Under the pieces are notes generated by a model. The model was not told the origin of the DNA, made no database searches, and saw only the letters and a list, made by a program, of their open reading frames with translations. Source: Arion vulgaris (taxonomy: Eukaryota > Mollusca > Gastropoda > Stylommatophora > Arionidae). Taken from it: DNA of 64,000 nt. The position numbers and the translations under genes were made by a program. The stretch lies in assembly GCA_020796225.1 (NCBI GenBank), contig CM036758.1, positions 29,863,647 through 29,927,646 on the forward strand, written 5' to 3'. Shown here piece by piece: positions 63,101 to 64,000 of the stretch; position 1 is the first letter of the stretch, and each line of letters starts with the position of its first letter.

Positions 63101-63851
63101 TCACATAGAATTGCCCGTCTGCCCAGCGTGTTGGACTACAGGTGACTATCCCTCTGTGTGTGCGGGTTCAATTCCGCGGGATGGCAGAAAAAGCCACAGA
63201 TTTACGGTGTTTGTGGCACCGAACCGTTACGATGTCCATGGCACCGAGCCGAAGAGCTGAAAAGCTCAAGTGCTTCTGGATCCAAAAAAATCCCATAGAA
63301 TATTCATCATAGCTATATTTGCCTTAGCATGGAGAACCGCATGCTGATACAGGCGGCTTTGGCATATTCATGCGTTTTTTCTTCTATTTGTGGTCAATTG
63401 GTTAGGACCCCGGTTTCTTAGTCATGAAGATGTAGACATATATTCAGGTATGATCTGGGTATTTTTCCTTTCTGAGTTACAAAAAACATGCACACTGTGC
63501 AGCGACAGCTAGGACAAGTAACTTTCAATCCTCAGTTCAAAATAGACACCTAGTCCGAATGAAACCGTACGTTGGTGTGCTTTTTTTTTTAAAATGAAGG
63601 TCAAGACTTATTGTTTACTTCCAGATGTACCGGTGACTTTATGCTTCTCTTGAGACATACATGAAGAACTATAACACTGTTGAATAAATGAAATGGGGAT
63701 CGAAAGAGAATAAATGAAATATGAAAACACTGTACCGTATCAGAGATATCCTCATTTGGAAATGGGATTTCAAACCACTGGGGAAGAACAACGATTGATG
63801 TCTTCTCTACAAACTCAAACCGCTTCTCATCATTAAAACCACCTTCCACAC
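27476..63851 (-). CDS. USP5: USP5/USP13-type ubiquitin-specific protease (isopeptidase T), 18 exons, N-terminus off-window
   Basis: Family knowledge: USP5 is a cytosolic/nuclear cysteine protease that binds the free C-terminal Gly-Gly of unanchored polyubiquitin through its ZnF-UBP domain and recycles chains to monoubiquitin. Seen here on the minus strand: 18 exons (63736-63851, 61799-61905, 61049-61284, 60271-60365, 57619-57812, 55610-55681, 53034-53081, 51906-51954, 44158-44280, 43110-43253, 41384-41444, 39247-39369, 37153-37241, 33378-33479, 32388-32537, 31582-31724, 29850-29976, 27476-27648), all with AG/GT borders and matching phases. Joined they encode about 716 residues: ZnF-UBP, Cys box ([10 protein letters not shown]), two UBA domains and the His box (GHYVCHI). 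The human protein has 858 residues, so roughly the first 120 lie beyond 64000. The gene spans more than 36 kb. One exon (43110-43253) has an apparent one-base deletion. Invertebrates usually have one gene for the USP5/USP13 pair; linker and tail read closer to USP5. Confidence 0.93.
28060..28800 (+). mobile_element. RNase H LINE 3' part in USP5 intron
   Basis: Plus strand: [40 protein letters not shown], then the 3' end GACATGTCCGGAGTGCTATA at 28775-28797. It is the same LINE family as the copies trapped in the minisatellite, and it carries the GEEWI residues that are missing there, which defines the truncation point of those copies. Many stops and indels. Confidence 0.75.
28801..29849. other. 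USP5 intron sequence, nothing recognised
   Basis: About 1 kb of AT-rich intron. GGGATGTCCAATAGCACTGG near 28813 echoes a piece at 27818 in the next intron (GGGATGTCCAATAGCCCTGG), probably LINE debris. Confidence 0.35.
29850..29976 (-). CDS. USP5: USP5 exon q (UBA2 end, acidic linker)
   Basis: Acceptor acatag, donor gtaagt. [17 protein letters not shown] closes UBA2 (human [17 protein letters not shown]); a variable acidic tail [16 protein letters not shown] follows. Phase 1 out. Confidence 0.92.
30790..31020 (+). mobile_element. LINE C-terminal fragment (Cys/His end)
   Basis: Plus-strand reading: [20 protein letters not shown], then [12 protein letters not shown]. It matches the EHxLQxCP plus KLWG C-terminus of Jockey/I-like ORF2. 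It lies in the intron 29977-31581; the rest of that intron shows nothing else. Confidence 0.6.
31582..31724 (-). CDS. USP5: USP5 exon p (UBA2, first part)
   Basis: Acceptor ctttag, donor gtgagt. A Ser/Gln-rich linker ([17 protein letters not shown]) is followed by [20 protein letters not shown], the first two helices of the second UBA domain (human: VTTIVSMGFSRDQALKALRAT). Phase 0 out. Confidence 0.92.
31790..32112. repeat. G-poor CT/CA-rich low-complexity tract
   Basis: The plus strand is almost free of G and made of drifting CAACTCTC / CAACAATACCA units; the most regular part (32000-32110) has a ~50-bp period with ATGTCAACTCTCCAGAAT. It lies in a USP5 intron. Confidence 0.7.
32117..32240 (+). 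mobile_element. SINE core fragment
   Basis: GAGCCAAGAATAGTAACACT, ACATGGCATGTTGTAAAGGT match the front and central part shared by SINE-A and SINE-B; the 3' part is missing. Confidence 0.5.
32388..32537 (-). CDS. USP5: USP5 exon o (UBA1)
   Basis: Acceptor tggacag, donor gtttgt. Encodes [18 protein letters not shown] then [18 protein letters not shown], the first ubiquitin-associated domain. The MGF loop and the NWVMEH helix are the usual UBA contact features. The spacer upstream ([10 protein letters not shown]) is shorter than in human USP5. Confidence 0.95.
32720..33205 (-). mobile_element. LINE family F, copy 2
   Basis: Minus-strand: [20 protein letters not shown] then [20 protein letters not shown]. 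Same order and ends as 24860-25400, with independent indels. Confidence 0.75.
33378..33479 (-). CDS. USP5: USP5 exon n
   Basis: Acceptor ttcccag, donor gtcagc. Encodes [20 protein letters not shown] then [13 protein letters not shown], matching [29 protein letters not shown]. It leads into the insert that carries the UBA domains. Confidence 0.92.
33757..34100 (+). mobile_element. LINE RNase H C-terminal fragment
   Basis: Plus strand: [20 protein letters not shown] (last RNase H motif), [15 protein letters not shown], then a broken frame [19 protein letters not shown]. Different subfamily from 28060-28800, but the same architecture (HRTGV near the C-terminus). Confidence 0.75.
34545..35360 (+). 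mobile_element. LINE: second half of RT to 3' end
   Basis: Plus strand in three frames: [20 protein letters not shown] (YADD), [83 protein letters not shown], then a (TGAT)n tail at 35340-35353. One of the best-preserved LINE ends here; two frameshifts. Confidence 0.85.
35680..35885 (-). mobile_element. LINE 3' end with AACT tail
   Basis: Minus strand: [20 protein letters not shown] then an (AACT)n tail at 35688-35704. This is the R..WR....LC C-terminus of an RTE-like ORF2. Confidence 0.6.
36195..36508. mobile_element. Possible hAT-like non-autonomous element
   Basis: The right end reads, on the minus strand, GAGCGGTTCCCAAACTTTGC, typical of hAT inverted ends, and the interior has GGAGTCTGTGGACTCCTGGG and TACTCACAGGGGTCCTC, as in many hAT MITEs. 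A matching left end is not clear. Confidence 0.35.
36516..36792 (-). mobile_element. SINE-A copy 4 with 12-bp target-site duplication
   Basis: The element (36528-36780) is flanked by the identical 12-mer CCATTTAGTAGT at 36516-36527 and 36781-36792. This fixes its ends: tRNA-like head CCACCCAAGTGGTTACCGGG at the right, (GAA)n tail at the left. Confidence 0.88.
37153..37241 (-). CDS. USP5: USP5 exon m
   Basis: Acceptor tttcag, donor gtatgt. Encodes [20 protein letters not shown] then GDDWVPRKL, matching [31 protein letters not shown], a core USP block (FP.YL...KKF). Phase 2 in, phase 1 out. Confidence 0.93.
37470..38010 (+). mobile_element. LINE C-terminus with internally amplified segment
   Basis: Plus strand: [40 protein letters not shown], then [20 protein letters not shown]. 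Within the [17 protein letters not shown] part a 52-bp unit is repeated nearly four times (37636-37850), breaking the frame because 52 is not a multiple of three. Confidence 0.8.
37636..37850. repeat. 52-bp tandem repeat inside LINE frame
   Basis: Nearly four copies of a unit containing TTGGTGAAAATGTGCTTGAA and ACACCAGTTGCAAGAGCG; the third copy has ~4 extra bases (CTATACACAG). Confidence 0.93.
38147..38425 (-). mobile_element. LINE 3' end with GATA tail
   Basis: Minus-strand frames: [23 protein letters not shown] reading, [17 protein letters not shown], then a (TATC)n tract at 38147-38166 as tail. RTE-like C-terminus, broken. Confidence 0.6.
38515..38777 (+). mobile_element. SINE-B copy 3
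   Basis: Near full-length: TGTGTGGTGCCGGGGCCCCG head, GCATGTCATAAGAGGGGTCT, GTAGGGGCCTAGGGAAGC, AAATCGGATGTGCTGG, CTCTTAGGCTCAGATCACAT, GTGGTTAACAAGTGG, ending AAGAAGAAGG. Confidence 0.85.
38959..39080 (+). mobile_element. SINE-B 3' half, copy 4
   Basis: Truncated at the 5' side; begins at GCTGGCCTACTTGTAGGTGC and ends TTCGAAGAAG. It lies 180 bp after copy 3 in the same orientation. Confidence 0.8.
39247..39369 (-). CDS. USP5: USP5 exon l
   Basis: Acceptor ccacag, donor gtaagt. Encodes [19 protein letters not shown] then [20 protein letters not shown], aligning with [36 protein letters not shown] of USP5. Phase 1 in (completing Val), phase 2 out (start of Lys). Confidence 0.9.
39501..39596. 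repeat. 48-bp direct duplication
   Basis: Two tandem copies of a unit starting TTTCTGGTACCT and ending CACTACATTCCTATG, differing by one base, immediately left of the MITE. Confidence 0.95.
39601..39918. mobile_element. piggyBac-like MITE with TTAA ends
   Basis: A 318-bp segment bounded by TTAA at both ends and by 14-bp perfect inverted repeats (TTAACTCTTTCCAC). Near the left end AAGCCGCACACTGC occurs twice as a subterminal repeat. No transposase frame. TTAA duplication and subterminal repeats are hallmarks of piggyBac-mobilised elements. Confidence 0.75.
40505..40740 (+). mobile_element. LINE endonuclease fragment 1
   Basis: Plus strand: [36 protein letters not shown]. This is the GDFNARVG region of an APE-type endonuclease, degraded here. 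Same family as 41930-42960. Confidence 0.65.
40781..41042 (-). mobile_element. SINE-B copy 5, flanked by a 45-bp direct repeat
   Basis: Minus-strand SINE-B from (GAA)n at 40781 to the GGGGCC-type head near 41042. The 45 bases 40721-40765 (AACACTAAAAGTGGCAGTTT...) recur at 41045-41089 with one or two differences. Confidence 0.78.
41384..41444 (-). CDS. USP5: USP5 exon k (61 bases)
   Basis: Acceptor cttccag, donor gtaagt. Encodes [20 protein letters not shown], matching the charged EELLEYEEKKRQAEEEK helix of USP5. It is entered in phase 1 and left with GT of a Val codon, exactly as the next exon needs. Confidence 0.82.
41930..42960 (+). mobile_element. LINE endonuclease domain and linker
   Basis: Plus strand, several frames: [58 protein letters not shown] (SDH-like catalytic end of the endonuclease, here TNH), then the linker region to about 42960. 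Broken by stops; inactive. Confidence 0.78.
43110..43253 (-). CDS. USP5: USP5 exon j with apparent one-base deletion
   Basis: After a CAGCAG acceptor the frame reads QTQSNPL; the conserved frame [12 protein letters not shown]...[18 protein letters not shown] then continues one base out of step. USP5 has NPNEVFRFLVEEK here, so exactly one base is missing near 43232-43233, inside what would be a G pair. Without the correction the frame meets a TAA or runs out of frame. The donor is gtattg, phase 1 after correction. The acceptor is a NAGNAG pair (exon start 43253 or 43250). An indel error in the consensus is the simplest reading; a real mutation cannot be excluded. Confidence 0.85.
43395..43880. 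repeat. ~18-bp purine-rich minisatellite
   Basis: About 25 units around GTGAGCAAAGAAAGTGGT, with insertions of GTATG/GTGTG. On the plus strand the tract is nearly all A, G and T; the transcribed-sense (minus) strand is pyrimidine-rich. It sits 140 bp upstream, in gene direction, of USP5 exon j. Confidence 0.93.
44158..44280 (-). CDS. USP5: USP5 exon i (QQDAQEF box)
   Basis: Acceptor atattgcag, donor gttagt; 41 codons in phase 0. Encodes [20 protein letters not shown] then [20 protein letters not shown], the second conserved block of the USP fold (QQDA.EF). It lies 7.6 kb downstream of the previous exon because the intron contains the 67-bp satellite. Confidence 0.94.
44315..44735. repeat. 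Degenerate ~50-60-bp tandem repeat split by LINE F
   Basis: Units with CTGTCAACAGTGATTCAGGT, CTGTTAACAATGTGATTCTA and CATCAACAATGTGATTCTTA, each followed by TTGATTGA/CA and TTTACAG; three lie left of the LINE F fragment and one right of it. Confidence 0.6.
44468..44692 (-). mobile_element. LINE family F, 3' fragment, copy 3
   Basis: TTTCTTTTCTCCAATCCTGG, ATCTCTGAGGTCCATCTTTT and GCTCTTTGAGGTGCACTGTA match the 3' ends of copies 1 and 2. Minus strand. Confidence 0.78.
45135..45296 (-). pseudogene. Coding-like open stretch inside a USP5 intron
   Basis: On the minus strand, after a cgcag acceptor-like site, an open frame reads [18 protein letters not shown], then [20 protein letters not shown] and [11 protein letters not shown]. 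It has the amphipathic pattern of a helical-repeat protein. It is not part of USP5, because flanking USP5 exons join in phase without it. A LINE fragment (45302-45430) is inserted right upstream. It may be an exon of a nested gene, a pseudogene or chance. Confidence 0.3.
45302..45430 (-). mobile_element. LINE family F, short 3' fragment, copy 4
   Basis: 129 bp of the LINE F 3' end, flanked by AACTGCGAGCACGTT and AACTGTGAGCACATT: a probable target-site duplication with two differences. Confidence 0.7.
45447..46034. other. USP5 intron, nothing recognised
   Basis: Moderately GC-balanced stretch without a named repeat; GTTCTCTTGACAGAT is repeated twice near 45751-45773. Confidence 0.35.
46035..51613. 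repeat. 67-bp satellite array in USP5 intron
   Basis: About 80 tandem copies of a 67-bp AT-rich unit with AACATGCTAAATCAAGG, TTATGTTACAGGTTAAGT and AATAAGGAATATCAGTATTA. It is regular at 46040-49390 and 50430-51613; between them (49390-50430) units carry many one- to five-base deletions. Near 50870-51545 variants recur every 268 bp (4 units). Confidence 0.97.
51906..51954 (-). CDS. USP5: USP5 exon h (acidic loop, least conserved exon)
   Basis: Acceptor acacag, donor gtgagt; one base plus 16 codons ([16 protein letters not shown]). This part of USP5 (PVPESGDGERVPEQKEVQ) is a variable loop, so identity is low. The exon is supported by splice signals and by its phase, which joins exactly to the exons on either side. 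The intron that follows holds the 67-bp satellite. Confidence 0.7.
51955..53033. other. USP5 intron, nothing recognised
   Basis: AT-rich intron of about 1.1 kb with no clear repeat or frame. Confidence 0.4.
53034..53081 (-). CDS. USP5: USP5 exon g (48 bases)
   Basis: Short exon, acceptor cctttcag, donor gtatgt. Encodes [15 protein letters not shown], matching [15 protein letters not shown] of USP5. Phase 2 to 2, consistent with its neighbours. Confidence 0.88.
53440..53850 (+). mobile_element. LINE ORF2 C-terminus with zinc-finger-like end, copy 2
   Basis: Paralogue of 20760-21185: GGTGGATAGAAAAAACGCTT, GTGGCGCTGTAACAACA, CTAACCTTGATCATGTATGC, GTTCTAGGATTGGACTC. The frame is fully broken. 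Confidence 0.75.
53950..54185 (-). pseudogene. Coding-like fragment, probably from an unclassified transposon protein
   Basis: Minus-strand frame without a start: [56 protein letters not shown] and [17 protein letters not shown]. The [12 protein letters not shown] signature feels like a repeated invertebrate protein of unknown function, but I cannot name it. No splice-supported gene structure was found around it. Confidence 0.3.
54190..54884. other. USP5 intron, nothing recognised
   Basis: No repeat or coding frame could be supported. Confidence 0.35.
54885..55310 (-). mobile_element. LINE 3' end
   Basis: Minus strand: [20 protein letters not shown], then [20 protein letters not shown] and [12 protein letters not shown]. 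Typical C-terminus of a non-LTR ORF2 (FGH..R...L...IL, GRPRKRW..D). Confidence 0.72.
55322..55568 (-). mobile_element. SINE-C copy 1
   Basis: Minus strand: B box GGTTCAAACTCCACGGTGGG, then AAATAGACCTCACCTTTCAG and AAAATCAGCGACTCATTTAC, (TGAA)n-type tail at the left. The A box is partly cut by a small gap near 55568. Confidence 0.75.
55610..55681 (-). CDS. USP5: USP5 exon f
   Basis: A 72-base exon, acceptor ctccacag, donor gtaagt. It completes the Lys of QRK and encodes [20 protein letters not shown] then NTQ, aligning with KYVDKLEKIFQNAPTDPTQDFSTQ of USP5. Phase 2 to 2. The NAP and DF.TQ residues are the diagnostic match. Confidence 0.85.
55682..56689. other. USP5 intron, nothing certain
   Basis: An open minus-strand frame at 55968-56156 ([17 protein letters not shown]) has no splice support and no family I know. 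Confidence 0.35.
56690..57150. repeat. 37-bp minisatellite
   Basis: About 12 copies of a unit with CAGACCTATGACACTAGTTA and ATGACAGATATTGTTG; several copies are shortened (for example 56785-56830 and 57055-57085). Confidence 0.93.
57300..57548 (+). mobile_element. LINE 3' end with ATT tail
   Basis: Plus strand: [40 protein letters not shown], then (ATT)n at 57533-57548. Same family as the minus copy at 25690-26170. Confidence 0.72.
57619..57812 (-). CDS. USP5: USP5 exon e (catalytic Cys box)
   Basis: Acceptor ctgagcag, donor gtaagt; 64 codons plus two bases. Encodes [19 protein letters not shown], then [20 protein letters not shown] with the nucleophile Cys in NSCYLNS, then [12 protein letters not shown]. 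This is the USP family Cys box and is nearly identical to vertebrate USP5. Confidence 0.95.
57935..58185 (+). mobile_element. LINE C-terminus
   Basis: Plus-strand frame: [60 protein letters not shown]-like end (WNPQGKR..GRP...WRR), in frame over 70 residues. Confidence 0.75.
58515..58645 (-). mobile_element. SINE-A head fragment, copy 5
   Basis: Minus strand: CAGTGGTTACCGGGCCCAAA head and central core to the AAATTGGATGCACGTGTC part; the 3' half is replaced by unrelated sequence (58330-58514) that could be another repeat. Confidence 0.72.
58646..59154. other. USP5 intron, nothing recognised
   Basis: AT-rich, with short ATAT runs at 58711 and 59107. Confidence 0.4.
59155..59720 (-). mobile_element. 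RTE-like LINE C-terminus, well preserved
   Basis: Minus-strand open frame: [96 protein letters not shown]. About 180 residues without interruption, the classic end of an RTE-type ORF2. Confidence 0.85.
59822..60077 (-). mobile_element. SINE-C copy 2, intact tRNA-like promoter
   Basis: Minus strand: GCGTCTGTAGCTCAAGCGGT (A box TAGCTCAAGCGG), then GGTTCAAATTCC (B box) about 45 bases on, followed by ~170 bases of body and a (TGAA)n-like tail at 59825. Same body as 55322-55568. A pol III promoter is plausible. Confidence 0.85.
60076..60128. repeat. AT microsatellite
   Basis: About 50 bases of (AT)n directly before the SINE-C head, a possible integration site. Confidence 0.95.
60271..60365 (-). 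CDS. USP5: USP5 exon d (after ZnF-UBP)
   Basis: Acceptor ttcacag, donor gtaaat; two bases plus 31 codons. Encodes [13 protein letters not shown] and [17 protein letters not shown], matching [25 protein letters not shown] of USP5, the bridge between the zinc finger and the catalytic domain. A SINE and an AT microsatellite lie in the intron just downstream (59822-60128). Confidence 0.92.
60440..61000 (-). mobile_element. LINE C-terminal fragment beside USP5 exon c
   Basis: Minus strand: [58 protein letters not shown], with upstream broken frames to about 61000. It ends 50 bases from the donor of the ZnF exon, so the intron is almost filled by it. Confidence 0.75.
61049..61284 (-). CDS. USP5: USP5 exon c (ZnF-UBP domain)
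   Basis: Acceptor attttag, strong donor gtgaga; 236 bases, entered in phase 2 and left in phase 1. Encodes [16 protein letters not shown], then the zinc ligands in [35 protein letters not shown] and RNHAVEHY. In this family the Cys-x2-Cys pair, a further Cys and a His bind zinc, and the pocket recognises the free ubiquitin C-terminus. The exon has no internal Met start, so a simple ORF search can miss it. Confidence 0.93.
61799..61905 (-). CDS. USP5: USP5 exon b (linker helix)
   Basis: Acceptor ttcacag, phase 0; 35 codons plus two bases, donor gtgtgt. Encodes an Ala/Glu-rich helix ([19 protein letters not shown]) and then [12 protein letters not shown], matching the VTSAVEALLSAD...WDGEVRQVSK segment of USP5. 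The Lys codon is split with the next exon. Confidence 0.88.
62212..62710. repeat. 162-bp tandem repeat, three copies
   Basis: Three copies (from 62212, 62374 and 62536) with GATTTCATGGCTTATGTTAT, CATGGCACATTGAGCATTCC and ACCCATGAGAAGTTGATT, then a partial fourth. Copies 1 and 2 differ at very few positions; copy 3 has several. In a USP5 intron. Confidence 0.95.
62711..63104. other. USP5 intron, nothing recognised
   Basis: No repeat family or frame could be assigned. Confidence 0.35.
63105..63290 (+). mobile_element. SINE-D copy 2
   Basis: GCCCGTCTGCCCAGCGTGTT head, B box-like GCGGGTTCAATTCCGCGGG, GATGGCAGAAAAAGCCACAG, TGTCCATGGCACCGAGCCGA and an A-rich tail. Slightly shorter than copy 1. 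Confidence 0.75.
63736..63851 (-). CDS. USP5: USP5 exon a (N-terminal region before ZnF-UBP)
   Basis: First exon of the gene visible in the window. It opens after an AG acceptor at 63852-63853 in phase 1 (the first two bases complete a Gly codon) and encodes [13 protein letters not shown] and [10 protein letters not shown], matching the VEGGF...VILPDYLEI stretch just before the linker to the zinc finger in USP5. It ends in phase 0 at donor gtacag. The remaining 149 bases to the window edge show no further exon, so the N-terminal exons lie beyond 64000. Confidence 0.9.
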
Positions 63852-64000
63852 CTGTGATATTGCGATAGAAAAATATTAATTAAACATGCTGTGTAAATGT
63901 ACACAAACTATATATGCGATTGAACAAAGATAGGTATATGTAGTATTACATAAGTAGTGAAAAATTAATGATTAAACATGAATATAAACACCACTCAACG

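Noticed and set aside
27476..63851. USP13 instead of USP5
   Set aside because: The two are paralogues in vertebrates only as far as I know; the segments seen ([29 protein letters not shown]) fit USP5 at least as well, so I use USP5 as the name of the single invertebrate orthologue.

Overview
The window looks like animal (metazoan) nuclear DNA. Coding exons are short, are bounded by GT/AG splice sites and are separated by kilobase introns; the DNA is AT-rich and crowded with non-LTR retrotransposon (LINE) fragments, tRNA-like SINEs and long minisatellites. The mix of LINE families (RNase H-bearing, RTE/CR1-like) and GAA-tailed or tRNA-headed SINEs would suit a lophotrochozoan such as a mollusc, but that is an inference from style, not a proof. 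No bacterial operon, virus or CRISPR array was found.

Two conserved genes can be read with confidence, both on the minus strand. (1) The 3' two-thirds to five-sixths of a USP5/USP13-type ubiquitin-specific protease (isopeptidase T) runs from beyond the right edge to 27476. I could chain 18 coding exons with consistent splice phases at all 17 junctions: end of the N-terminal UBP-like region, ZnF-UBP domain, Cys box, two UBA domains and His box; the first ~120 residues lie outside the window. (2) A beta-1,3-galactosyltransferase 6 (B3GALT6) homologue, intronless in its coding part, lies at 13490-14550. Each gene carries one apparent one-base deletion that breaks an otherwise conserved frame, which points to consensus errors rather than to dead genes. 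A candidate terminal exon of an unidentified plus-strand gene (12876-13095) faces the B3GALT6 3' end.

Layout: 1-3665, LINE and SINE debris; 3670-11900, a ~44/45-bp minisatellite interrupted three times by copies of one 5'-truncated RNase H-type LINE, apparently amplified together with the array; 11905-14611, SINE-D, LINE endonuclease scrap, orphan exon, SINE-B, B3GALT6; 14611-27330, intergenic DNA dominated by LINEs, including a long RT plus RNase H copy at 17820-20640, and a perfect 34-bp palindrome; 27330-64000, the USP5 gene, whose introns hold a 67-bp satellite (~46.0-51.6 kb), four smaller minisatellites, a piggyBac-like MITE with TTAA ends, SINEs (one with a clear 12-bp target-site duplication) and many LINE 3' ends.

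Functionally the two genes are unrelated: USP5 disassembles free polyubiquitin chains in the cytosol and nucleus; B3GALT6 adds the third sugar of the glycosaminoglycan linker in the Golgi. The real interest lies in the repeat structure: LINE copies trapped inside and multiplied with a minisatellite, higher-order periods in two arrays, and two SINE families that seem to share a core.
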